Shown: one piece after another, positions 8,159 to 15,676 of the stretch
Position numbering within the stretch: the first letter of the stretch is position 1
Layout of the letters: each line of letters opens with the position of its first letter
Source: Chloroflexota bacterium
GTDB taxonomy: Bacteria; Chloroflexota; Dehalococcoidia; Tepidiformales; Tepidiformaceae
Direction of reading: 5' to 3'
Assembly (NCBI GenBank): GCA_016234445.1
Contig: JACRBT010000014.1
Span: 124,001-188,000, forward strand
DNA: 64,000 bases
Program-made: the position numbers and the translations under genes
Notes under the pieces: generated by a model
What the model saw: only the letters and a program-made list of their open reading frames with translations
The model's database searches: none
What the model was told of the DNA's origin: nothing

Positions 8159-8676
8159 GGAATCGGCTGCCAGCCGCTGTGGCCGGTGGTGCCGTCCGGG
8201 TTCTCCCAGGAGACGTTCGCCATGGGGTAGTCGCCAGCCACGCGAGGGGGGCCGGCCGTGGGCTGGTGGACGACCACAAAGCCGCCGATGTCGGCGGCGG
8301 CGCCCGGCGCGAGGGTGGGCATGGACTTGCCGGAGGCCATCCAGAACGTGGTCGCGTCGGTCCGCACTTCGGCGCTGGTCGCGCGCGATCCGGCGGCACT
8401 TTCGTTTGCGAGGCGGAGTACCTTCGCGTCGATCCAGCCAAGTGGCCGGAGGAGGGCGTTGTGGCCCGCGGGCACGGCGGCGGCGGGTGCGATGGCCGGC
8501 GGCTTCTTCCCCCAGATCTGCGTCGCAACCAGCCCGGCGAGGAAGCCGGTGACCACGAGGAAGACTACGGCCCCTGGCGCCCCGCTGCTCACGCTGATAC
8601 TGACCAGCGTCGCCAGCCAGATCCAGAAGATGATGACGATCGCGCACCCGGTCGCGATGAAGTTCACCACTCGCAT
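8143..8676 (-). CDS. Membrane-anchored protein of unknown function
   Basis: 177 residues from ATG 8676. Two closely spaced N-terminal hydrophobic segments (VVNFIATGCAIVIIFWIWLA, then APGAVVFLVVTGFLAGLVA) are followed by a soluble domain of about 110 residues containing RTDATTFWMASGK and GGFVVVHQPTAGPP. It probably sits in the cytoplasmic membrane by a helical hairpin. The last codons and the TAG stop fall inside the GCTAACA heptamer array (8128-8158), so copy-number change in the repeat could alter the C-terminus. I recognise no family. An upstream in-frame ATG at 8718 is possible but less likely. Confidence 0.6.
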   Translation of the reverse strand: MRVVNFIATGCAIVIIFWIWLATLVSISVSSGAPGAVVFLVVTGFLAGLVATQIWGKKPPAIAPAAAVPAGHNALLRPLGWIDAKVLRLANESAAGSRATSAEVRTDATTFWMASGKSMPTLAPGAAADIGGFVVVHQPTAGPPRVAGDYPMANVSWENPDGTTGHSGWQPIPAVSC

Positions 8677-8814
8677 GGGGCCAGTCTGGCCGTTCCGGCG
8701 GCGTGGCGACAGGGCCAACAGTCGCTGCTGGGAGGGGCCACCCGGGGCAAAGTCTCCCGTCGCGCGGGGGCACGGCTGCTACACTGACCGGCATCCTTGC
8801 GCCCGGAGCCGGCC

Positions 8815-10002
8815 ATGACCGCACCCGCACCCGCTTTCAACCCGGGGAGCCCCGAGTTCCTCGAAGACCCATATCCCTTCTACAAGATGGGCCAGGCGAT
8901 AGGCCCGATCTGGGTTGAACAGCCCGGTATCTGGCTGGCCTTCGGCTACGACGAGATCACGGCGATCCTCAAGGACCACGCGACGTGGTCCTCGGGCGGC
9001 GGGGCTATGGACGCCATCCCGGAGGATGCGCCGCCGCCGGGGATGCTCTTCAGTGACCCTCCCCGGCATACGCGCCTCCGTTCGCTCGTCTCACAGGCCT
9101 TCACTCCCCGGATGATCGAGCAACTTGAACCCCGGATCGCCGCCATTGCGGACGAACTGGTCAGCGCTATGGCGCAGAAAAGCGCCTGCGACCTCGTGGA
9201 GGAACTTGCCTACCCGCTGCCGGTCATTGTCATTGCCGAGATCCTCGGGGTACCGGCCGAAGACCGGGCAATGTTCAAGAAGTGGTCGGACGAGGTGGTT
9301 TCGACGCTCGGTGGCGGTTTCGACGGCCAGGCCGGCCAGGTGCCCGACGCGACGTTCGAGGCGATGCGCGAGTACTTCACCCGGATGGCCGACGCTCGCC
9401 GGGCGGAACCTCGCGCCGACCTGATCAGCGGACTCGTCCGGGCGGAGATCGATGGGGCGCGGCTCAGCTTCGACGAACTTCTCCAGATGCTGGTGCTCCT
9501 CCTGGTGGCGGGGAACGAGACGACGACGAACCTGATCGGCAACGCTGTCCTCGCCTTAATGGAGCACCCCGACCAGCTCCACCGTATCTACAACGACCCC
9601 TCGCTCCTCCCCTCGGCGATCGAAGAGGTGCTCCGGTTCTCCTCGCCGGTGCAGGCGACGGCGCGAGTCGCAATGCGCGACACCGAAGTCAGCGGGCGAA
9701 CCGTCCGCGCCGGGCAGCAGGCCGTCACCTGGCTCGCTGCCGCGAACCGCGATGCGCGAGCCTTCCCCGACCCCGACACCTTCGACGTCGGCCGGGCGCC
9801 GAACCGGCACCTGGCCTTCGGGCTCGGCATCCACTTCTGCCTGGGGGCGCCCCTCGCCCGGATGGAGGCCCGGATCGCCCTCGGCGCGTTCCTCGCCCAC
9901 ATTCAGCGCTTCCGCCGCGCTGACGACGGCCCCCTTCCGCGCGTGCCTACCTTTATCATGCGCGGGGTACGCTCCCTTCCCATTACCTACCGGGGGCGCT
10001 GA
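8815..10002 (+). CDS. Cytochrome P450
   Basis: 395 residues from ATG 8815 with GGAG upstream; a TACACT -10-like box lies about 30 nt upstream. P450 signatures are all present: I-helix LVAGNETTTNL (oxygen activation), EEVLR of the ExxR motif, and the haem loop FGLGIHFCLGAPLAR with Cys342 as the iron ligand. The size and soluble N-terminus match bacterial class I P450s, which need a separate ferredoxin and reductase; none is encoded nearby. A flavin monooxygenase gene follows after 15 nt, so the two oxygenases are probably co-transcribed. Substrate unknown; terpenoid, steroid or alkyl chain oxidation are all possible. Confidence 0.95.
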   Translation: MTAPAPAFNPGSPEFLEDPYPFYKMGQAIGPIWVEQPGIWLAFGYDEITAILKDHATWSSGGGAMDAIPEDAPPPGMLFSDPPRHTRLRSLVSQAFTPRMIEQLEPRIAAIADELVSAMAQKSACDLVEELAYPLPVIVIAEILGVPAEDRAMFKKWSDEVVSTLGGGFDGQAGQVPDATFEAMREYFTRMADARRAEPRADLISGLVRAEIDGARLSFDELLQMLVLLLVAGNETTTNLIGNAVLALMEHPDQLHRIYNDPSLLPSAIEEVLRFSSPVQATARVAMRDTEVSGRTVRAGQQAVTWLAAANRDARAFPDPDTFDVGRAPNRHLAFGLGIHFCLGAPLARMEARIALGAFLAHIQRFRRADDGPLPRVPTFIMRGVRSLPITYRGR

Positions 10003-10017
10003 CGGAGGCTCCCTGGT

Positions 10018-11253
10018 ATGACTGAACGGTACGATCTGATCGTCGTGGGCGGCGGCATCGCCGGCGGTGCGCTGGCAACGGTCATGGCGCGCGAAGGCCA
10101 GCGCGTCCTCGTCCTCGAACGGACGACCGAATACCGCGACAACGTCCGCGGCGAGTGGATGGCCCCCTGGGGCGTGGTCGAAGCGACGAAGCTCGGCCTC
10201 TATGACATGCTTCTCCAGGGCGGCGGCCTCCACATCGCCCGCCACGTCCCCTACAGCGAAGGCGTCGACCCCGCCGAAGCGGAGGCCGGGACGATGCCCC
10301 TGAGCGCCTTTGTCCCCGGTGTGCCGGGCCCGCTGACCCTTGGCCACCCGGCGACCTGCGCCATCCTCGACCGCTCGTCACGCGATTCCGGCGCCACCGT
10401 CCTTCGCGGCGTCACCGACGTGAAGGTCCACCTCGGCGCGGCGCCGTCGGTCAGTTACGTCCATGAGGGCGCGACCCATGACGCCGCTTGCCGCCTGATT
10501 GTCGGGGCCGACGGCCGCAACTCCGCCGTCCGCCCCCAGACGACGATCGCGCTCCACCGCGACCCGGCCCACCATCTTTTCTCCGGGATGCTGGTCGAAG
10601 GCGCGACCGGGTGGGCTCAGGACACCGAGGCGATAGGCGTCGAAGGCGACGTCAACTGGTTCATCTTCCCCCAGCTCGACGGCCGCATCCGCCTCTACCT
10701 CGGCTACAGCCTCGAACAGAAGGACCGGCTGGCCGGCCCGGATGCGCAGCAGCGCTTCCTCGACGCCTTCCGGCTAAAGTGCGTCCCCGGGATCGAAGCC
10801 ATCGCGGAGGCGAAGCCGGCGGGCCCCTGCAACTCGTTCCCCAACGCCGACAGCTGGACCGACGTGCCGTTCGTCGAGGGCCTCGTCCTTGTCGGCGACG
10901 CTGCCGGCTGGAACGACCCGATCACCGGCCAGGGCCTGAGCATCGCCATGCGCGACGTCCGGATCGTCAGCGACCTCCTCAAGAGCGCCAGCGACTGGAA
11001 GCCGTCGCTCTTCGCGCCCTACGCCGAGGAGCGGGCCGAACGGATGCGGCGGCTGCGGTTCCGGGCTTCGGTGAGCGCGACCCTGGAGTGCGAATTCGAC
11101 GCCGCCGCCCGTGAGCGCCGCAAGAGCGGCCGCGAACGCTGGACGCGCGACCCCGCCTTCTTCCCGCTGCTCCTGGTGCCGTTCGTCGGCCCGGAGATCG
11201 CCCCGCCCGAAGCCTTCACCCCCGAAGCCCGCGCCCGCCTCCTCGCCCCCTGA
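10018..11253 (+). CDS. FAD-dependent monooxygenase (PHBH-like)
   Basis: 411 residues. The N-terminus YDLIVVGGGIAGGALATVMA holds the dinucleotide-binding GxGxxG of FAD enzymes, followed by VLVLERT. The second FAD motif is LVLVGDAAGWNDPITGQGLS at about 285-304 (GD motif of aromatic hydroxylases). DGRNSAVR matches the middle DG motif. It likely hydroxylates or epoxidises an organic substrate with NAD(P)H and oxygen, in the cytoplasm. It lies 15 nt after the P450 gene, which suggests sequential oxidation of one substrate, though that link is inference. Confidence 0.9.
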   Translation: MTERYDLIVVGGGIAGGALATVMAREGQRVLVLERTTEYRDNVRGEWMAPWGVVEATKLGLYDMLLQGGGLHIARHVPYSEGVDPAEAEAGTMPLSAFVPGVPGPLTLGHPATCAILDRSSRDSGATVLRGVTDVKVHLGAAPSVSYVHEGATHDAACRLIVGADGRNSAVRPQTTIALHRDPAHHLFSGMLVEGATGWAQDTEAIGVEGDVNWFIFPQLDGRIRLYLGYSLEQKDRLAGPDAQQRFLDAFRLKCVPGIEAIAEAKPAGPCNSFPNADSWTDVPFVEGLVLVGDAAGWNDPITGQGLSIAMRDVRIVSDLLKSASDWKPSLFAPYAEERAERMRRLRFRASVSATLECEFDAAARERRKSGRERWTRDPAFFPLLLVPFVGPEIAPPEAFTPEARARLLAP

Positions 11254-11288
11254 GGCGACTGCCGCTCGCCCCTCGGCCCCGCTCGTTC

Positions 11289-11294
11289 TAGCCT
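11289..11294 (+). promoter_or_regulatory. -10-like TAGCCT of a putative leaderless gene
   Basis: TAGCCT ends 7 nt before ATG 11302; there is no Shine-Dalgarno between them. Confidence 0.5.
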
Positions 11295-11301
11295 GTCCTT
11301 G

Positions 11302-12006
11302 ATGGACCGTCTCCCGGCGCATGTGGTGGTCGAACGGCGCGACGGCCGCAAGGAGGTCTTCCTCCACCGCTCGATGGCGGTCATCTCCCCGGCGCGGGTG
11401 GAGATTCGCGGGGCGCGGAGCACCATCATCCTGCCGGTCATCGCCCTTGCCCTGGCGGGGACGGCCGGGACCGTGATGGCGATGAAGGGGGGCGCGATCC
11501 CGTTCTGGGCGCTGGTGGGGATGCTCCTTTTCTGCCTCTTCGCCGTCCCCCTGGCGGTGATGAGCCTGATCGGCTCGATCGCCGGCGCCGAGGTGATCGC
11601 GGACGCGCGCAAGGGATCGATCACCTGGCAGCAGGGCTACCTCGGGATGGGCATCGGGACGAAGGAACTGGTCCCCTTCGACCGCATTGACCACCTGGAG
11701 GTGACGATCGAGGGCGACCAGCCGGACCGCTGGCGCGGCGAAACCGACTCCATGCGCCAGTTCGCCCTCGTCCTCGTGAAGAAGAGCGGCAAGCGGCTGT
11801 TGATGGCGAATGTGCCGGTGCCGCCTTCGGGGCAGACCGATGGCATGGACCGCACCCTCGCCGTGGGCAACGCCATCGCGGAGATCGCGGGGACGACGGT
11901 GATGCTGCCCGAGGGCTGGGAACTCGTCGAAATCGACACCGCGACGGGCGAACCGGCGCCGAAGCCCGCCCCGGCGAAGCCCCGGACGAAACGTTCGCGC
12001 CGTTGA
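11302..12006 (+). CDS. Membrane protein with two central TM helices, unknown
   Basis: 234 residues from ATG 11302 (a TTG directly before it is also in frame). A short N-terminal domain (VERRDGRKEVFLHRSMAVIS) is followed by two hydrophobic helices (about residues 35-55 and 65-92). A cytoplasmic domain then reads KGSITWQQGYLGMGIGTKEL and VPFDRIDHLEVTIEG, which recalls a bacterial PH-like fold. The tail is Lys/Arg/Pro-rich. No catalytic motif was seen. A TAGCCT box 7 nt upstream and no ribosome site suggest a leaderless transcript separate from the preceding monooxygenase gene. Confidence 0.65.
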   Translation: MDRLPAHVVVERRDGRKEVFLHRSMAVISPARVEIRGARSTIILPVIALALAGTAGTVMAMKGGAIPFWALVGMLLFCLFAVPLAVMSLIGSIAGAEVIADARKGSITWQQGYLGMGIGTKELVPFDRIDHLEVTIEGDQPDRWRGETDSMRQFALVLVKKSGKRLLMANVPVPPSGQTDGMDRTLAVGNAIAEIAGTTVMLPEGWELVEIDTATGEPAPKPAPAKPRTKRSRR

Positions 12007-12069
12007 GGTTGGCAATGACCCGGCGGCCCTCCATCCTTGTTCGTGGGCAAGCACGGCCCGGGAGGCAGC

Positions 12070-12474
12070 ATGGACGACGCACTCGAAGCGCTCTTGAAGG
12101 CGAAAACGATCGCCGTCGTCGGGCTCGACAACCGCACCTTCCGCACCGCCTACCGGATCGCCGTCTACCTCCAGCGCGCCGGCTACCGCGTCATCCCCGT
12201 GCCCTTCCAGGAACCGGCCGAGGAAGTCCTCGGCGAGAAGGCCTACAAGCGGCTCGTCGACATCCCCGAGCACATCGACCTCGTCGACGTCTTCGTCCGT
12301 TCGGAGCAGACGGACCCGGTCATCGACGACGCGATCGCGGCGGGCGTGGGCGCGATCTGGCTCCAGCAGGGCATCCGCAACGACGAGGGGCTGGCGAAGG
12401 CTCGCGCCGCCGGGATCGTCGCCACGGAGGACCGCTGCACGATGGTCGAACACCGCCACCACGCCCGCGCATGA
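12070..12474 (+). CDS. CoA-binding domain protein (YccU-like)
   Basis: 134 residues from ATG 12070, directly after GGAGG at 12061-12065. It is a single Rossmann-like CoA-binding domain as in YccU and the succinyl-CoA synthetase alpha subunit: TIAVVGLDNRTFRTAYRIAV, VIPVPF, HIDLVDVFVR, and AIWLQQGIRNDEGLAKARAA followed by EDRCTMVEH. The family binds CoA or acyl-CoA without a known catalytic role. The next gene begins with an ATGA overlap, so both are translationally coupled. Confidence 0.9.
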   Translation: MDDALEALLKAKTIAVVGLDNRTFRTAYRIAVYLQRAGYRVIPVPFQEPAEEVLGEKAYKRLVDIPEHIDLVDVFVRSEQTDPVIDDAIAAGVGAIWLQQGIRNDEGLAKARAAGIVATEDRCTMVEHRHHARA

Positions 12475-13232
12475 GGCAGGCACTCGGCGTCGCCTTCGCT
12501 GCGCTGTTGCTGGCGGCCGGCGCGATGGCCTGCGGCGGCGATTCTCCCGCCGATATGGCCCCCACCGCGACCAGCACGCTTCCCACTGAGCCGGCGCCGA
12601 CTGCGACGACCGCGACAAAGGCATCGTCCAGCCCGACGTCCGCGGTCCCGGCATGTCCCTTCGACGACAAGGGCATCTGCACCGCCGCCGCGCGCGTCGA
12701 ACAACTGCTCGTGGGCCTCAGCTTCGACCAGTTCGCCACCTTCGCGGTCGAGCGGACCGTCGCCTGTCCCGCTCCGGCTGCGCCGGCGCCGGGCCTGCCG
12801 GCCAGCCTCTGCGTCGGGAAGGCCGCAGGCGAACAGGTAACGGGCTACTCGGCCGGGGTGCGGCGGGGGACCGTGTTTGCCTACTCGCGCGAAGACTTCC
12901 AGAAGTTCCTCCTCCAGGCGCGCATCGAGGAACAGCCTCAGCGCTCCGACGCCTACGGCAGCGGCCTCCTCCGGGTCGTTTCGATAGCCGCCGTTTCGGA
13001 CGACGGCTGCCGCGACTGCTACCGGGCGGAACTGAGCCGTCTCGCGCTCTCGGCCGGGCAACCGGTGCGGCGGGCGGTCAGCGTTTGGTTTGCGAAGCAG
13101 CCCGGCGGCGACTGGCGGCCGGTGGCGGTCATGGTGGGCAGCTACCTGAACCAGAAGGAGATGGACGCCCAGGTGCGTGGCGGCAGCATCGATGGCGTAA
13201 CCTACGTGGCGTGGGCGACCGGCGCCCACTGA
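12471..13232 (+). CDS. Lipoprotein with Cys-rich mature domain
   Basis: 253 residues from ATG 12471, whose ATGA overlaps the upstream stop. A short signal peptide ends in a lipobox AAGAMAC, followed by a Thr/Pro/Ala-rich linker. The mature domain begins VPACPFDDKGICTAAARVEQLL and carries four further cysteines (TVACPAPA, ASLCVGKAA, DDGCRDCYRAE), so disulfides are likely outside the cell. The fold region DGVTYVAWATGAH closes the protein. No known family; possibly a ligand-binding or stress-type lipoprotein. Confidence 0.75.
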   Translation: MRQALGVAFAALLLAAGAMACGGDSPADMAPTATSTLPTEPAPTATTATKASSSPTSAVPACPFDDKGICTAAARVEQLLVGLSFDQFATFAVERTVACPAPAAPAPGLPASLCVGKAAGEQVTGYSAGVRRGTVFAYSREDFQKFLLQARIEEQPQRSDAYGSGLLRVVSIAAVSDDGCRDCYRAELSRLALSAGQPVRRAVSVWFAKQPGGDWRPVAVMVGSYLNQKEMDAQVRGGSIDGVTYVAWATGAH

Positions 13233-13308
13233 GGTTCTTGCCGCTTTCTTGTTGCTCACCGGGGGCTTCCCGGCACTTTTCCGCCCTCCCCGGCAATCCT
13301 GGAGTGAA

Positions 13309-13352
13309 CCCCGGGCCGGGCACCATACCTCCCCCCGCTGCCCGGCCCGGGG
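13309..13352. other. Strong GC hairpin upstream of a lipoprotein gene
   Basis: Perfect 14-bp arms CCCCGGGCCGGGCA (13309-13322) and TGCCCGGCCCGGGG (13339-13352) around a 16-nt loop. There is no T-run, so it is a poor intrinsic terminator. It lies between two lipoprotein genes, 32 nt before the second start, and is followed by GGGGGGACGCAAGGGGG. Confidence 0.7.
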
Positions 13353-13384
13353 CCGAAAGCCGGGGGGACGCAAGGGGGCTACGG

Positions 13385-14059
13385 ATGTTCAACCGGTTCC
13401 TGGTTCTCGGCGCGATCATGGCCACGCTCGCATTTGCAGCCTGTGGGGACGACGACAGCAACGATGCCTCCCCAACGCCAGCCGCCAGCGCCACGGCTGC
13501 GGCAACTTCCCCAGGCACCCAGCCCGCGGCCACCGCGACGAAGCCCGCCGCCACGGCCACGCCAACGAAGGCCGCGACGCCACCCGCGGACGGCACCATC
13601 GACCCCCTGGGCGCGGGCCAGACGACGCCCTGGACGGTGAAGGCGCTCCCTGAGACGTTCACCCCACCCGCCATCCTCGACGACGTCCGGATCGGTGTCC
13701 ACCCGGAAGAGGGCGGCTGGGAGCGCATCGTCTTCGAGTTCAAGGGGACGAACCGCCCCGCCGCGGTCATTGAATACGTGAACCAGGCCGTGGCCTGCGG
13801 GTCGGGCCAGGCCGTGGCCCTGCCGGGGACAGCCGTGCTCCAGGTGCGCATCAGCCAGGCTGCCGCCCACGACGAAGCCGGCAAGCCGACCATCGACTCG
13901 GCGACGGTCAAGGGCCCCGGCACAACCATCCTCCAGGCGACCGGCACCTGTGACTTCGAGGGCGTCGTCACCGTGGCGCTCGGCCTCAAGGGCAAGCAGA
14001 ACTTCAAAGTGACGACGCTGACGAACCCGACCCGGATCGTCGTCGACGTCAAGCAGTAG
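13385..14059 (+). CDS. Lipoprotein with AMIN-like domain
   Basis: 224 residues from ATG 13385. The signal ends in the lipobox LAFAAC, followed by a long Thr/Ala/Pro linker (about residues 25-75) that would span the cell surface. The folded domain has the pattern of the AMIN-like family of secreted proteins: DDVRIGVHPEEGGWERIVFE and FKVTTLTNPTRIVVDV at the end. Such domains are thought to bind cell-wall or surface ligands; no enzyme is attached here. The gene lies behind a strong hairpin (13309-13352) and has its own promoter or is read through from 12471. Confidence 0.75.
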   Translation: MFNRFLVLGAIMATLAFAACGDDDSNDASPTPAASATAAATSPGTQPAATATKPAATATPTKAATPPADGTIDPLGAGQTTPWTVKALPETFTPPAILDDVRIGVHPEEGGWERIVFEFKGTNRPAAVIEYVNQAVACGSGQAVALPGTAVLQVRISQAAAHDEAGKPTIDSATVKGPGTTILQATGTCDFEGVVTVALGLKGKQNFKVTTLTNPTRIVVDVKQ

Positions 14060-14090
14060 GCGCGGGGTGCGAGCGCGCGGTCGCCGGTGG

Positions 14091-14096
14091 TAGGCT
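14091..14096 (+). promoter_or_regulatory. -10-like TAGGCT of a putative leaderless gene
   Basis: TAGGCT ends 7 nt before ATG 14104; no Shine-Dalgarno. Confidence 0.5.
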
Positions 14097-14103
14097 TCCG
14101 CCC

Positions 14104-15003
14104 ATGACCCAGCCCGCTCCGGTCATCATCGAAGCCGCCCTTAACGGCGCTACCCCGAAGCGGGCGAACCCCCACGTGCCGCGAATCCCAGAAGAAGTCG
14201 CGGCCGACGGGCTTCGCTGCCTGGCGGCCGGGGCGGCCATCGTCCACAACCACAACGACGAGCCCGTGGTCGGCGGCGCCAGCGGGGTCCATGACCCCCA
14301 ACCCTACATCGAGGCCTGGCGGGCGATCCTTCGCGAGCGGCCGGACACGCTCCTCTACCCGACGATGGCCAGCGGCGGTCCCCACACCACCATCGCCGAG
14401 CGCTACGCCCACATCCTGGCGCTCGCCAAGGCGGGCGTCCTCCGCATCGGGCTCGTGGACCCCGGTTCGGTGAACGTCGGCCCGGCCGACGCGGAGGGCA
14501 TCCCGGCCGGGAGCGGCACCTACCTGAACAGCTTCGCCGACGCCCGCCACATGTTCGCGACCTGCCGGGACCTGGCCCTCGGGCCAAGCATCTCCATCTT
14601 CGAGCCCGGCTTCCTCCGGGTGGCGCTGGCCTACCACCGCCAGGGCGTCATGCCCGCCGGGGCGCTCGTAAAGCTCTACTTCGGCGGCGAACGGTCGAAC
14701 TTCGGGCTGCCGCCTACGCTCCCGGCACTCGAAGCCTACCTCTCGATGCTCGACGGCACGGGGCTGCCGTGGTCGGTGGCGGTGCTCGGCGGAGACGTCG
14801 TCGCCAGCGGGCTTGCACGGCACGCCCTCGAACGCGGCGGCCACGTCCGGGTCGGGCTGGAAGACTACGCCGGCCCGCGGCAGCCCACGAACGTCGAGCT
14901 GGTCGCCGAAGTGGTGGCGCTCGCGGAATCGCTTGGCCGCCCGGTTGCCACATGTGACGAGGCGGCGGCGATGCTCGGTCTGCCGAACCGAAGCGGCGGA
15001 TAG
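14104..15003 (+). CDS. Beta-keto acid cleavage enzyme (BKACE, former DUF849)
   Basis: 299 residues. BKACE enzymes cleave a beta-keto acid with acetyl-CoA to give a CoA ester and acetoacetate; the family type is 3-keto-5-aminohexanoate cleavage enzyme (Kce) of lysine fermentation. Visible family features: VIIEAALNGATPK at the N-terminus, the metal-binding IVHNHND (His48, His50), YPTMASGG, FEPGFLRVALAY, and GGDVVASGLARHALERGGHV followed by RVGLEDY. The missing lysine-fermentation neighbours mean the true substrate is open. A TAGGCT box 7 nt before the start suggests a leaderless mRNA. Confidence 0.92.
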   Translation: MTQPAPVIIEAALNGATPKRANPHVPRIPEEVAADGLRCLAAGAAIVHNHNDEPVVGGASGVHDPQPYIEAWRAILRERPDTLLYPTMASGGPHTTIAERYAHILALAKAGVLRIGLVDPGSVNVGPADAEGIPAGSGTYLNSFADARHMFATCRDLALGPSISIFEPGFLRVALAYHRQGVMPAGALVKLYFGGERSNFGLPPTLPALEAYLSMLDGTGLPWSVAVLGGDVVASGLARHALERGGHVRVGLEDYAGPRQPTNVELVAEVVALAESLGRPVATCDEAAAMLGLPNRSGG

Positions 15004-15039
15004 CCGCCCGGGTTCGGCCGGGACGCCCGGCGGATGGGG

Positions 15040-15045
15040 TATATT
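15040..15045 (+). promoter_or_regulatory. -10-like TATATT of a putative leaderless gene
   Basis: TATATT ends 6 nt before ATG 15052, which supports that start over the ATG at 15034 lying upstream of the box. Confidence 0.55.
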
Positions 15046-15051
15046 GATGTC

Positions 15052-15618
15052 ATGGTGACGAAGACGCGGGTCAGCCTCTCCGAGTTCCTCGCGATGGAGG
15101 AGTGCAAACCCTACCTCGAACTCGTGGACGGAGAGGTGCTCCAGAAATCCATGCCAAACGCCGCCCATAGCGCCCTGGTCTGGGAACTCAACCGTCGCAT
15201 CGGGAACTACCTGCACGATACCCGCGAGGGCCGGGGAGAAACGGAGCTCCGGCACGTCGACACCCGCGAGGAGCGCGTCTATCTCCCGGATGTTGCGGTG
15301 ACGCTGAAAGGTCCCTCACCGGCTGAAGCCGGCCGAGGCCCGGTGGAGATCGCCCCGGACTTCGCCATTGAGGTCCTTTCCCCCGACGACCGCGCCGGCG
15401 ACATCATCGATCGGGTCCAGTTCTACCTCCGCGCCGGCGTCCAGCTCACCTGGATCGTCGACCCCGAGCGCGAGACGGTGACGGTGTACCGTCCGGGCGC
15501 TGCGCCGGAAGAGCACCGGGCGCCGGAAAAGCTCGACGCCCGCCCCGTGCTGGCTTCGTTCGAAGCTGATCTTGCGGAGCTGTTCGCGGTCCTCCACGAT
15601 GGCGAGGACGCTTCCTAG
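15052..15618 (+). CDS. Uma2-family (DUF820) PD-(D/E)XK nuclease-like protein
   Basis: 188 residues from ATG 15052. The start MVTKTRVSLSEFLAMEE fits the family, and a TATATT box sits 6 nt upstream. Family features: YLELVDGEVLQKSMPNAAHS, VYLPDVAVTLKG, and DFAIEVLSPDDRAGDIIDRV with the catalytic-type acidic residue and IEVLSP signature, then GVQLTWIVDPE. Uma2 proteins are abundant in Chloroflexota and cyanobacteria and have a restriction-endonuclease-like fold, but their biological role is unsettled. It stands alone here with no obvious partner. Confidence 0.9.
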   Translation: MVTKTRVSLSEFLAMEECKPYLELVDGEVLQKSMPNAAHSALVWELNRRIGNYLHDTREGRGETELRHVDTREERVYLPDVAVTLKGPSPAEAGRGPVEIAPDFAIEVLSPDDRAGDIIDRVQFYLRAGVQLTWIVDPERETVTVYRPGAAPEEHRAPEKLDARPVLASFEADLAELFAVLHDGEDAS

Positions 15619-15660
15619 CCCGCTCTTCCTCCCGTTTCGACACCGTTCCGCCGCCACCCT

Positions 15661-15666
15661 TAGACT
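15661..15666 (+). promoter_or_regulatory. -10-like TAGACT before an MFS gene
   Basis: TAGACT ends 10 nt before ATG 15677; leader absent or very short. Confidence 0.4.
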
Positions 15667-15676
15667 TGCCCGAACG

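Noticed and set aside
13309-13352. Intrinsic terminator between two lipoprotein genes
   Set aside because: The stem is strong but no T-run follows, so it was listed as a hairpin only.
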